DNA from: Idiomarina seosinensis
GTDB lineage: Bacteria > Pseudomonadota > Gammaproteobacteria > Enterobacterales > Alteromonadaceae
Assembly: GCF_003987275.1 (NCBI RefSeq)
Contig: NZ_PIQF01000003.1
Span: forward strand, 1 to 64,000
DNA: 64,000 nucleotides
Direction of reading: 5' to 3'
Part shown: positions 8,588 through 16,662 of the stretch, one piece after another
Layout of the letters: each line of letters begins with the position of its first letter
Position numbering within the stretch: position 1 is the stretch's first letter
Notes under the pieces: model-generated
Databases searched by the model: none
Told to the model about the DNA's origin: nothing
Seen by the model: the letters and a program-made list of their open reading frames with translations, nothing else
Position numbers and translations under genes: made by a program

Positions 8588-9813
8588 ACTTTCACCGTTA
8601 AACCATCAGATAGTGACTGACGATAGGCTCGCCAGGCGGGTACTAAACTTAACAGAAAACCTGCACAAACCACTAACCCCATTCGCCACCATTCGGCAAC
8701 CGTCGGAGGGTACAGGCTAAATAAAATGCCACTTCTTGAATGAATAACATCCATCAACGCCCATTGTAGGCCATACAATAAGGTGAGTCCGGTCGAGGTA
8801 GCGACAATGGTTACCACTAACGCTTCTGTAACTAACAGTCCAAATATTGTACCGGGGCCTGCACCAACTGCTCTTAGCACCGCCATTTCCCGACGTCGCT
8901 CGCGCAGACTCGCCAGCAGAATGGTGAGCATACCGATTAGACCTATCAGTACAACGAGCACTGAAATACCGTTAAGTGCCTGTTCAAAAATATTCAGGGT
9001 CTTCCACAGTTGCTGCAAAGTGAGGCCTGGCATTAAAGCCGTTAGCGGCTCTTGCTCATAAGTGTTTATTTCACGCTGTAAGCGCAACGCAAGAGGCTTA
9101 ACTTTTAATCCCAGTAAGGCTGCACTAATGGACTCCGTTGGATGGTTGTGGGCGTGGTCGTGACCGTGAGAGTCATCCTCGGTTAATCCATGCACTTGAT
9201 CGATTGTCGTTAGGTCGACAAAAACAGCTTGATCGACGGGGGTGCCTGTGCGCGCGAGCACACCAACAACGTTGATAGGGTGTTGCTCGTGTTCACTAAA
9301 GCTGAGTCCGCCAGAGCCATGTGCAATAGTTAACTGGTCGCCGATTGCTAGCCCAAGTTGCTCACTTGCCTCTGCCCCTAAAACAGCCTGTTTACTGGCG
9401 TCAAACCAGTTTCCATGAGTAAGCTCTAACGATTGCTTATCAGCATAGCGATAGTGCTGAAAATACTGCTCATTTGTAGCAACGACGGGCAGCCCCTGAA
9501 CGCTGTCCCCTAACGAGATAGGTACGGACCAGTCGATCTCACTACGGGAGCTTATCTGCTCGTAGCTGTCCCAGCTCATCGTATTGGTCATACTGCCAAT
9601 ATGAAACACTGAAGCTAATAGCAGTTGAGTTTGGCTGCTTCTTGGACCGATGATCAGATCGGTTCCGGATACTGTGTTAGCAAAGTTCTGCTGTACCTGC
9701 TGCTTAACCCGTTCTACGGCCAGTAGTAGAGCAACGCTTACCGCAATAGCTATAACAGTTAATAAAACACTGACGCGACGATTGTTTAAGCTTTTTAAGG
9801 CTAATTTAAGCAT
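8584..9813 (-). CDS. ABC transporter permease, FtsX/MacB-like, with histidine-rich loop
   Basis: A 409-aa inner-membrane permease. TM1 is at about 15-33, a large periplasmic domain follows (about 35-270), then three TM helices at about 278-300, 322-350 and 375-395 form the FtsX domain; LRERRREMAVLRAVGA (about 303-318) is the typical cytoplasmic loop. Inside the periplasmic domain is a histidine-rich stretch (213-224, five His with three Asp), unusual for this family and suggestive of metal binding. The gene overlaps the ATPase gene by 8 bp and the DUF3299 gene by 4 bp. Mechanotransmission from ATPase to periplasm is expected rather than classic transport. The substrate is unknown. Confidence 0.88.
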   Translation of the reverse strand: MLKLALKSLNNRRVSVLLTVIAIAVSVALLLAVERVKQQVQQNFANTVSGTDLIIGPRSSQTQLLLASVFHIGSMTNTMSWDSYEQISSRSEIDWSVPISLGDSVQGLPVVATNEQYFQHYRYADKQSLELTHGNWFDASKQAVLGAEASEQLGLAIGDQLTIAHGSGGLSFSEHEQHPINVVGVLARTGTPVDQAVFVDLTTIDQVHGLTEDDSHGHDHAHNHPTESISAALLGLKVKPLALRLQREINTYEQEPLTALMPGLTLQQLWKTLNIFEQALNGISVLVVLIGLIGMLTILLASLRERRREMAVLRAVGAGPGTIFGLLVTEALVVTIVATSTGLTLLYGLQWALMDVIHSRSGILFSLYPPTVAEWWRMGLVVCAGFLLSLVPAWRAYRQSLSDGLTVKV

Positions 9814-10510
9814 TATTAAGCTCCGCGTCAGGCATCGCTCTGCTGATCTCGGTAAGTTCTACATGGGTGTTAAAATACGGCGCTAGGGCCACATCATGAG
9901 TAACGAACAACACCGTTGTATTATTAGCAGCACTTAATTCCAGTAACAGTTTGATAAAGTTATCACGACGGTCAGCGTCTAAAGCCGAGGTAGGTTCATC
10001 GGCAATTAATAACTCCGGGCCTCCAATTAAAGCGCGGGCGGCGGCGACTCGTTGTTGTTGCCCAACACTCAGTTGAGCAGCGGGTTGCTGTTGCTGCGCG
10101 GCGGTTAATCCCAGACGCAATAAATAGTCGGTAGCTGTGTTAGTGGCGCTTTGGCTGAGCTTGCGCTGTCTATGCTTAGAAAACTTTACGCCCAGCAATA
10201 CATTTTCTACTGCCGTTAAATATGGCAACAGATTAAACTGCTGGAAAATATAGCCAATATGATCGGCGCGGAATTTATCGCGCTGTCTGGCGCTTAATTG
10301 ACTGAGGTCTGTTTCAAAGAGTTTTATCACACCTTTTTGGGGTGTGTTAATGCCTGCTAGTAAAGAGAGTAACGTTGATTTGCCACTGCCGCTGGCACCT
10401 CGCAGGAGAACCGACTCGCCCTGTGCAACCTGCCAGTGGTTAATATCTAAGGTGGGTGATGAACCGGGCCAGCTGAATGTCAGCCCGGTTAACTCAACGG
10501 CAGTAGCCAT
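9806..10510 (-). CDS. ABC transporter ATP-binding protein (LolD/MacB type)
   Basis: A 234-aa ATPase that pairs with the adjacent permease. Walker A is GASGSGKST (38-46), the signature is LSVGQ (147-151, a V replacing the usual first G) and Walker B is LLIADEPT (167-174), followed by SALD. I start it at the ATG at 10510 (MATAVEL); a TTG two codons upstream is in frame but less likely. It begins 6 bp after ppa ends, so it may be cotranscribed with ppa, although the ribosome site is weak. Confidence 0.9.
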   Translation of the reverse strand: MATAVELTGLTFSWPGSSPTLDINHWQVAQGESVLLRGASGSGKSTLLSLLAGINTPQKGVIKLFETDLSQLSARQRDKFRADHIGYIFQQFNLLPYLTAVENVLLGVKFSKHRQRKLSQSATNTATDYLLRLGLTAAQQQQPAAQLSVGQQQRVAAARALIGGPELLIADEPTSALDADRRDNFIKLLLELSAANNTTVLFVTHDVALAPYFNTHVELTEISRAMPDAELNNA

Positions 10511-10516
10511 AATCAA

Positions 10517-11044
10517 TTATTTTTGAGCGCGTTTAAAAGAAGAGGTGAGTTCTTCTTTAGCAGCATTGACGTCGCCCCATCCTTCAACTTTTACCCACTT
10601 GCCTTTTTCCAGCTCTTTGTAACGCTCGAAGAAGTGGGTGATCTGGGCACGCAGCAGTTCAGGCAGATCGTTAACGTCTTTAACGTGATCGTATTCTTTC
10701 GTTAATTTACTAACTGGAACCGCGATAACTTTTGCATCTTCGCCGGACTCGTCGCTCATCTTTAATACACCAACCGGACGGCACTTGATGACTGAACCCG
10801 CCTGCAAAGGATAAGGGGTTGGTACCAGCACATCGACAGGGTCACCATCTAACGATAGTGTCTGATTAACGAAACCATAGTTACACGGGTAGAACATTGG
10901 CGTCGCCATAAAGCGGTCAACCCACAGTGCGCCGGTATCTTTGTCGACTTCGTATTTAATCGGATCGGCATTGGCCGGAATTTCGATAATCACGTTGACT
11001 TCGTCTGGCAGGTTGCTCCCTGCAGGTACATTTCCTAAGCTCAT
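10517..11044 (-). CDS. ppa: Inorganic pyrophosphatase (family I)
   Basis: Hydrolyses pyrophosphate to phosphate, pulling biosynthetic reactions forward in the cytoplasm. The 175-aa protein is collinear with E. coli Ppa (176 aa): [13 protein letters not shown] near the N-terminus, the metal-binding signature DGDPVDVLV (about 66-74), KEYDHVKDV and [14 protein letters not shown]. The ATG at 11044 (MSLGNVPAG) is chosen because it matches the family N-terminus and follows an AGGAA site; a TTG at 11062 would add six residues. The ABC-DUF3299 genes follow within 6 bp. Confidence 0.97.
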   Translation of the reverse strand: MSLGNVPAGSNLPDEVNVIIEIPANADPIKYEVDKDTGALWVDRFMATPMFYPCNYGFVNQTLSLDGDPVDVLVPTPYPLQAGSVIKCRPVGVLKMSDESGEDAKVIAVPVSKLTKEYDHVKDVNDLPELLRAQITHFFERYKELEKGKWVKVEGWGDVNAAKEELTSSFKRAQK

Positions 11045-11136
11045 AATAGTTCCTGTTAGCAATTAAAACGTAAAGATTAATAGTCTGCGCGATTATAGCT
11101 TGTCGCCGATCACGCGCAACCCTGCATTAGTCTAAT

Positions 11137-12120
11137 TTAAAAAGGTTTTGGGTGTTTGGCATGGTAGTCCATGCACTTATCAACCTCTGACGCTGAACCA
11201 AGTACCACACCAACTCGCTGATGAATATCTGTTGGTACAATGTCTAAAATTCGCTGATAACCATCGGTTGCTTTTCCGCCCGCCTTTTCAATGAGCAATG
11301 CCATTGGGGCAGCTTCGTACATAAGGCGCAGCTTAAACGGCTTTTTGCCATTTCGATCATCCCATGGATAAGTAAATAAACCACCGCGGGTAATTATACG
11401 GTGGACATCAGAGACCATGGCCGCGTTCCAGCGCATATTGAAATTCTTTTTACGGGGCCCGGTTTCGCCCTTTAATAGGTCTTCCACGTATTCTTTAACC
11501 GGTGGTGCCCAGTGGCGCTGATTCGACATGTTGATCGCGAACTCACGGGTAGACCTTGGTATTTCTGCCGTTTCACGGGTAAGTAAAAACTCACCAACTG
11601 TTTGATCTAAAGTGTAAGTACGGACTGCTTTGCCGGTAGTCATTACCAGCATAGTCGCCGGACCATAGACGATGTAACCAGCAGCAACCTGAGCTTTCCC
11701 TGGCTGTAAAAACATCGATTCGCCCGTTTCTTCTCCCTCGGGTTTGCGCAGAATGGAGAAGATAGTGCCTACCGAACCATTAATATCAATATTTGAACTA
11801 CCATCCAGCGGGTCAAAGGCCACTAAGTAATGTCCGGAATTGGGGCTGACAACAATCGAGTCCTCTTCTTCCGAGGCAATCGCGTGCACATTAGGAGATT
11901 CAAGTAGCAAGGTTTTTAATAACTGGTTAGCGACAACATCCAGTTTCTTTTGTGTTTCGCCCTGAATATTTTCGTCCAGGGTTGAGCCTAACACGCCTGC
12001 TAATGCTCCCTGGTGAAGGCGAAAAGAGATCTCCTTTGCCGCGATGTGAATGGTGTTAATTACCGAAATAAGAGATTCGCTGGTTTGGTCTGCGCGTAAA
12101 GTTGGCAGTAAACGTTTCAT
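11137..12120 (-). CDS. fbp: Fructose-1,6-bisphosphatase, class I
   Basis: Gluconeogenic enzyme converting fructose 1,6-bisphosphate to fructose 6-phosphate. The 327-aa product carries the class I signatures: ASEEEDS (metal-binding acidic patch, about 83-89), FDPLDGSSNID (about 103-113), and GGKATDGYQRILDI with the C-terminal R-V-G-V-V-LGS. I use the ATG at 12120 (MKRLLPTL) with a GGGG ribosome site; a GTG at 12144 is also in frame. It is divergent from mpl, and a 16-bp perfect palindrome lies in the shared intergenic region. Confidence 0.96.
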   Translation of the reverse strand: MKRLLPTLRADQTSESLISVINTIHIAAKEISFRLHQGALAGVLGSTLDENIQGETQKKLDVVANQLLKTLLLESPNVHAIASEEEDSIVVSPNSGHYLVAFDPLDGSSNIDINGSVGTIFSILRKPEGEETGESMFLQPGKAQVAAGYIVYGPATMLVMTTGKAVRTYTLDQTVGEFLLTRETAEIPRSTREFAINMSNQRHWAPPVKEYVEDLLKGETGPRKKNFNMRWNAAMVSDVHRIITRGGLFTYPWDDRNGKKPFKLRLMYEAAPMALLIEKAGGKATDGYQRILDIVPTDIHQRVGVVLGSASEVDKCMDYHAKHPKPF

Positions 12121-12174
12121 GATTGCCCCTGTGTGCTGGATCACTGAGTGTTAACAGGGCGCAAATGATAACGC

Positions 12175-12190
12175 ATTTTTGTGCAAAAAT
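12175..12190. promoter_or_regulatory. 16-bp perfect palindrome between fbp and mpl (possible operator)
   Basis: The sequence attttTGTGCaaaaat is a perfect palindrome with 7-bp arms (12175-12181 and 12184-12190) and a 2-bp centre. It sits 55 bp upstream of the fbp start and 67 bp upstream of mpl. On the minus strand a TATCAT -10-like hexamer lies just downstream, so a protein bound here could cover an fbp promoter. No known consensus is assigned; an AT-rich palindrome could also arise by chance. Confidence 0.35.
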
Positions 12191-12257
12191 CCTGCTCTAA
12201 CACATCGACAATGATACACTTTAAAACATCTTTCTTTATAAACAACAAATTACCCTA

Positions 12258-13610
12258 ATGCATCTTCATATCATCGGAATTTGTGGCACTTTTATGGGTG
12301 GCATTGCCGCTATCGCTAAGCAACTTGGTTATCAAGTGAGCGGTTCAGACGCCAACGTCTACCCACCTATGAGCACCCAGTTAGAAGCGCTCGGTATTAC
12401 CTTGCAATCCGGTTATCGTGCTGAGAACCTGGATAATACGCCTGATCTTGTCATTGTCGGCAATGCATTAAGCCGCGGCAATCCAGAGGTGGAACGAGTA
12501 CTTAGAGACCGGTTAGCCTATACTTCAGGTGCTCAGTGGTTACACGATAATGTATTGCGTAAACATTGGGTGCTGGCGGTTTCAGGTACTCATGGTAAGA
12601 CCACGACGGCCAGCATGTTAGCTTGGATACTTGAGTCAGCAGGCTATAACCCCGGCTTCTTGATTGGCGGTGTACCGGAAAACTTTGGGGTCAGTGCCCG
12701 CAAGACTGACTCTAATTTTTTTGTGATTGAGGCTGATGAGTACGATACCGCGTTTTTTGATAAGCGCTCGAAATTTGTCCACTACAGCCCTGACACATTA
12801 ATTATTAATAATTTGGAATTTGATCACGCTGACATATTTTCAGACCTGGCAGCAATCCAAAAACAATTTTCCCACTTATTAAGGGTCGTGCCTGATTCAG
12901 GACAAATCATAATTCCCGATGACGATACCGTGATTGATCAGGTAATTGCGAAAGGTTGTTGGTCTGAAGTAGTGCGTGTAGGAGCTAATGCTGACTGGGA
13001 TTATCAGATAGAGCAGCAGGATGGACGCTGTTTTTCGGTAACGCCAAAATCCACGGGGGAGACTCATCGGGTCAATTGGAATCTACTGGGAGAGCATAAT
13101 GTTGCCAATGCCGTCATGGCTATGTTAGCTGCCCGACATGTGGGGATTGAGCTGGAAACGAGTACTAACATATTACAGCAGTTTAAATCGCCGAAACGAC
13201 GGATGGAGCTATTAGCTGATATCGAAGGCATTAAAGTTTACGATGACTTTGCTCACCACCCGACCGCAATTAAAACGACTTTGGCTGGCCTGAAGGCTCA
13301 CCATGAGGGGCGGATCATCGCGGTATTAGAACCACGCTCCAACACCATGAAGCTTGGTTCTCATGGAGACGCTTTAGCGCAATCGCTGGCACAGGCGGAC
13401 ATTAGCTTTGTGTTGCAGCCTGAGTCAATCAGTTGGTCAGTGGCAGAGGCTATTCCTGCTGCCGTCACAGCTACCTCAGCGAACGGCCTAATTGAGAAAA
13501 TAGTGCCCGAATTAAAACCGGGCGATGCAATTCTGATTATGAGTAATGGTAGTTTTGATGGAATCCATCAAAAACTCATTGAACAGCTCAAGCAAGGAGT
13601 CAGAGTATGA
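12258..13610 (+). CDS. mpl: UDP-N-acetylmuramate:L-alanyl-gamma-D-glutamyl-meso-diaminopimelate ligase
   Basis: Murein-recycling ligase that attaches the recovered tripeptide to UDP-MurNAc. The 450-aa product matches the E. coli Mpl length (457 aa) and has the Mur ligase architecture: N-terminal UDP-binding motif [12 protein letters not shown] (about 4-15), ATP P-loop GTHGKTT (110-116), [16 protein letters not shown] (about 157-172), [11 protein letters not shown] (about 184-194) and the C-terminal [10 protein letters not shown]. The motif [13 protein letters not shown] separates Mpl from MurC. The stop overlaps ubiX by 4 bp. Together with anmK, amgK and murU in this window it forms a recycling gene set. 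Confidence 0.96.
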   Translation: MHLHIIGICGTFMGGIAAIAKQLGYQVSGSDANVYPPMSTQLEALGITLQSGYRAENLDNTPDLVIVGNALSRGNPEVERVLRDRLAYTSGAQWLHDNVLRKHWVLAVSGTHGKTTTASMLAWILESAGYNPGFLIGGVPENFGVSARKTDSNFFVIEADEYDTAFFDKRSKFVHYSPDTLIINNLEFDHADIFSDLAAIQKQFSHLLRVVPDSGQIIIPDDDTVIDQVIAKGCWSEVVRVGANADWDYQIEQQDGRCFSVTPKSTGETHRVNWNLLGEHNVANAVMAMLAARHVGIELETSTNILQQFKSPKRRMELLADIEGIKVYDDFAHHPTAIKTTLAGLKAHHEGRIIAVLEPRSNTMKLGSHGDALAQSLAQADISFVLQPESISWSVAEAIPAAVTATSANGLIEKIVPELKPGDAILIMSNGSFDGIHQKLIEQLKQGVRV

Positions 13611-14242
13611 GTGACCAAAGAGTAACCGTTGCTATGACCGGCGCATCGGGTGCCCCTTATGGTTTGCGTTTGATACAATGCCTGTTGAAACAGCAGCAAC
13701 AAGTGTTACTGCTAATTTCAAGTGCGGCTCGGGTAGTGCTGGCGACAGAAGAAAACCTTAAACTATCAGCTGCACCTGAGCAGGCGGCCCGGCAATTAAC
13801 GGAATATTTTAATGCTCAGGGATGCAGTGTTGCGGAGCAACAACTGCAGGTTTTTGGCAAAGAAGACTGGTTTTCACCGGTGGCTTCCGGCTCGGCTGCG
13901 CCCAAACGGATGATTGTGTGCCCATGTTCAACCAGCACCTTGTCAGCGATCGCGACGGGCAGTAGTAACACGTTGATTGAACGCGCTGCGGATGTTGTTA
14001 TTAAGGAGCGCGGACAGTTGATAGTCGTTCCTCGAGAGAGCCCGCTGTCGACAGTACATTTACAAAACATGCTGCAACTCAGTCAACTCGGGGTAACGGT
14101 GATGCCGGCGGCACCTGGTTTTTACCATCAACCTAAATCGATTGATGACTTGGTAGATTTTATGGTCGCCCGAATGCTCGACCACTTGGGTCTTGAGCAA
14201 AACTTAATGAGCCGCTGGGGATACGCGAAGGAGTCACAATAA
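13607..14242 (+). CDS. ubiX: Flavin prenyltransferase UbiX
   Basis: Makes prenylated FMN from FMN and dimethylallyl phosphate, the cofactor of the UbiD decarboxylase in ubiquinone synthesis. The 211-aa protein has the flavin-binding start TGASGAPYG (11-19), the central P-C-S-T-STL block (about 103-110: [15 protein letters not shown]) and the RESPLS loop (about 143-148) of this family. It overlaps mpl by 4 bp and is followed 4 bp later by an ABC ATPase gene, giving a mpl-ubiX-yadG-yadH run. Confidence 0.95.
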   Translation: MSDQRVTVAMTGASGAPYGLRLIQCLLKQQQQVLLLISSAARVVLATEENLKLSAAPEQAARQLTEYFNAQGCSVAEQQLQVFGKEDWFSPVASGSAAPKRMIVCPCSTSTLSAIATGSSNTLIERAADVVIKERGQLIVVPRESPLSTVHLQNMLQLSQLGVTVMPAAPGFYHQPKSIDDLVDFMVARMLDHLGLEQNLMSRWGYAKESQ

Positions 14243-14246
14243 GGCG

Positions 14247-15179
14247 ATGAAAGCATTAGAAATAAAGAACTTAAAAAAAGTATACCGGGGCGGCTTTGAG
14301 GCGTTAAAAGGTATCGACCTGACGGTTGAAGAGGGTGATTTTTATGCGCTTCTTGGGCCTAATGGAGCAGGCAAGTCGACCACTATCGGTATTATATCCT
14401 CGCTGGTTAATAAAACCGGAGGTAGCGTCAAAGTATTTGGCTATGACCTTGATACTCAGTTAGGCGATTTAAAGCGTCAGATTGGACTTGTCCCACAGGA
14501 GTTCAACTTTAATCAGTTTGAAACAGTGCGGCAAATCGTCGTTAATCAAGCTGGTTATTATGGCGTGCCACGAAAACTAGCGCACGAAAGGTCAGAAAAA
14601 TATCTGTCTCAGTTGGGCCTGTGGGATAAGCGAGATGAACCCGCTCGTTCTTTATCAGGCGGAATGAAGCGCAGGCTTATGATTGCTCGCGCACTGTTGC
14701 ATGAGCCTAGATTACTGATTCTGGATGAACCGACCGCAGGTGTCGATATTGAGTTGCGTCGCTCAATGTGGGAATACCTGACTAAAATTAATAATGAAGG
14801 TATTACCATTATTCTGACAACGCATTATCTGGAAGAAGCAGAAACGCTATGTCGTAATATCGGTATTATCGATGCTGGCCAGATCATTGAGAATACGTCC
14901 ATCAAGCGGTTATTAGCGCAGCTAAGTAAAGAAACTTTTGTGTTGGATTTAGAACAAGATCATCCGCAGCCTAAAATTGAAGGATTTGCTCACCGTTGGA
15001 AAGACAACAACACGCTGGAAGTCGAAGTGGATAAAAACGCAGGTCTTAATAAAGTGTTTGAGCAATTGAGTGCTGCCGGAGTCAACGTTTTATCAATGCG
15101 TAACAAGGCGAACCGGTTGGAAGAATTGTTCGTCTCAATGGTAGAAAAAGGCCGCGAAAAAGGGGACCGCAGCGCATGA
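14247..15179 (+). CDS. yadG: ABC-2 transporter ATP-binding protein (YadG-like)
   Basis: A 310-aa ATPase of an exporter of unknown substrate. Walker A is GPNGAGKST (37-45), the signature is LSGGM (136-140), Walker B is LLILDEPTAGVD (156-167) and the H-loop is TTHYLEEAE. The length and the long C-terminal extension match E. coli YadG. It follows ubiX by 4 bp, has an AAGG ribosome site inside the ubiX tail, and overlaps the permease gene by 4 bp, so the two form one transporter. Confidence 0.9.
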   Translation: MKALEIKNLKKVYRGGFEALKGIDLTVEEGDFYALLGPNGAGKSTTIGIISSLVNKTGGSVKVFGYDLDTQLGDLKRQIGLVPQEFNFNQFETVRQIVVNQAGYYGVPRKLAHERSEKYLSQLGLWDKRDEPARSLSGGMKRRLMIARALLHEPRLLILDEPTAGVDIELRRSMWEYLTKINNEGITIILTTHYLEEAETLCRNIGIIDAGQIIENTSIKRLLAQLSKETFVLDLEQDHPQPKIEGFAHRWKDNNTLEVEVDKNAGLNKVFEQLSAAGVNVLSMRNKANRLEELFVSMVEKGREKGDRSA

Positions 15180-15952
15180 AACATATGTCGTCTAACATGA
15201 TTGCGTTAAAAACAATCTGGATAAAAGAGTGCACCCGGTTTCTAAGAATCTGGATACAGACGCTGGTGCCACCGGCAATTACTATGACACTCTATTTTAT
15301 AATTTTCGGCAGCATTGTCGGTGAGCGAATCGGTACCATGAGCGGTGTCGGTTATATGGAGTTTATTGTACCTGGCTTAATTATGATGTCGGTAATTACT
15401 AACTCCTATTCTAATGTCGCGTCCTCTTTTTTTAGTGCTAAATTCCAGCGAAATATAGAAGAAATGCTAGTTTCCCCGGTGCCGACCGGCGCCATTATTC
15501 TGGGTTATGTGGGAGGTGGTGTCGCACGGGCAATGATCGTTGCGGTTATTGTAACCTTGGTGTCGTTTTTATTTGTGGATATTCAAATAGCTCATTTCGG
15601 TTACGTGGTGCTAACGGTAATTCTCACATCCACTTTGTTTGCGCTTGGTGGGTTACTGAATGGCGTCTTCGGCAAAACGTTTGACGATATATCGATCGTA
15701 CCAACCTTTGTATTAACACCATTGACCTATCTGGGCGGCGTGTTTTATTCCGTTTCATTACTTCCTGATATCTGGCAGAAAGTCTCGTTGGTGAACCCAA
15801 TTCTCTATATGGTTAACGGGTTTCGGTACGGGTTTTTAGGCCAGTCAGATGTAGGTATTGCAACAGCAATGGCGGTATTGATTGGATTTAATGTAATATT
15901 TTTTGCTGGCGCGTATTACTTGTTAGAAAAAGGTATAGGTATTCGTTCGTGA
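15176..15952 (+). CDS. yadH: ABC-2 transporter permease (YadH-like)
   Basis: A 258-aa permease partner of the preceding ATPase. It has six likely TM helices (about 25-45, 60-80, 105-130, 138-160, 170-190 and 228-250) and the ABC-2 features EEMLVSPVP (about 96-104) and PLTYLGGVFYSV (about 181-192). It is the same family and size as E. coli YadH (256 aa). An alternative ATG at 15185 would shorten it by three residues. The downstream methyltransferase overlaps by 4 bp (GTGA). Confidence 0.9.
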   Translation: MKHMSSNMIALKTIWIKECTRFLRIWIQTLVPPAITMTLYFIIFGSIVGERIGTMSGVGYMEFIVPGLIMMSVITNSYSNVASSFFSAKFQRNIEEMLVSPVPTGAIILGYVGGGVARAMIVAVIVTLVSFLFVDIQIAHFGYVVLTVILTSTLFALGGLLNGVFGKTFDDISIVPTFVLTPLTYLGGVFYSVSLLPDIWQKVSLVNPILYMVNGFRYGFLGQSDVGIATAMAVLIGFNVIFFAGAYYLLEKGIGIRS

Positions 15953-16662
15953 AGTCACAAGCTCGTCCGGTTCACTCGAATCAAACGGGGCCTCACGAAG
16001 AGGTCCCTCAAATTGTCCTACGACATTTAAACAGTCAGTTCAAAAAGCCGATTCAACCGCACAACCAAGCGGCTTTCGACGAAATTAATGAGAAAGTAAA
16101 AAATTGGACCGGACCACTGATTCTGGACTCCTGTTGTGGCGTCGGTGAAAGCACCGCTGTTTTGGCCGACCGTTATCCCGACGCGCTGGTGGTGGGTGTG
16201 GATAAGTCAGCGCACCGGTTGCAAAAACACAGCAGCTACGAAAAAAGCGGCTGTGGTCAGCAGTACTATTTAGTGCGTGCTGATTTACTGGATTTTTGGC
16301 GATTAGCGGAAATGGCAGACTGGCGGCCAACACGACACTTCTTACTGTATCCCAACCCATGGCCAAAAGCATCCCATGTAAACCGGCGCTGGCACGGTAG
16401 CCCCGTTTGGCCTTATTTGGTTAATCTGGGCGGACACTTAACCTTACGCTCTAATTGGAGCACCTATTTACTGGAAGTTGCAGAAGCATTAAGCTTGTCG
16501 GGCTTTCAGGCAAGCATTACTCATATACCTGCCCAAAAAGTGGAGCCGATGACGCCCTTCGAGCGTAAGTATAAAGATAGCGGACAGTCGGTCTGGCAAT
16601 TATCCGCCGACTTAAATAAAGCGACAGTTAGAGAGACAGACGTTGAATCAGAAAACACCTAA
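15949..16662 (+). CDS. TrmB-like SAM-dependent methyltransferase (divergent)
   Basis: A 237-aa protein with the Rossmann SAM motif LILDSCCGVGEST (57-69) and features that resemble the tRNA m7G46 methyltransferase TrmB: YPNPWPK (134-140) in the place of the usual (F/L)PDPWPK, RR at 146-147, TLRSNWSTYLLE (about 165-176) and MTPFERKY (201-208). The canonical catalytic Asp of PDPWPK is Asn here, and a Cys pair (61-62) takes the usual GxGxG position. It may be a second, divergent TrmB family member or a different RNA methyltransferase. Its GTG start overlaps yadH by 4 bp; the panP start lies inside its last 20 bp. Confidence 0.75.
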   Translation: MKSQARPVHSNQTGPHEEVPQIVLRHLNSQFKKPIQPHNQAAFDEINEKVKNWTGPLILDSCCGVGESTAVLADRYPDALVVGVDKSAHRLQKHSSYEKSGCGQQYYLVRADLLDFWRLAEMADWRPTRHFLLYPNPWPKASHVNRRWHGSPVWPYLVNLGGHLTLRSNWSTYLLEVAEALSLSGFQASITHIPAQKVEPMTPFERKYKDSGQSVWQLSADLNKATVRETDVESENT

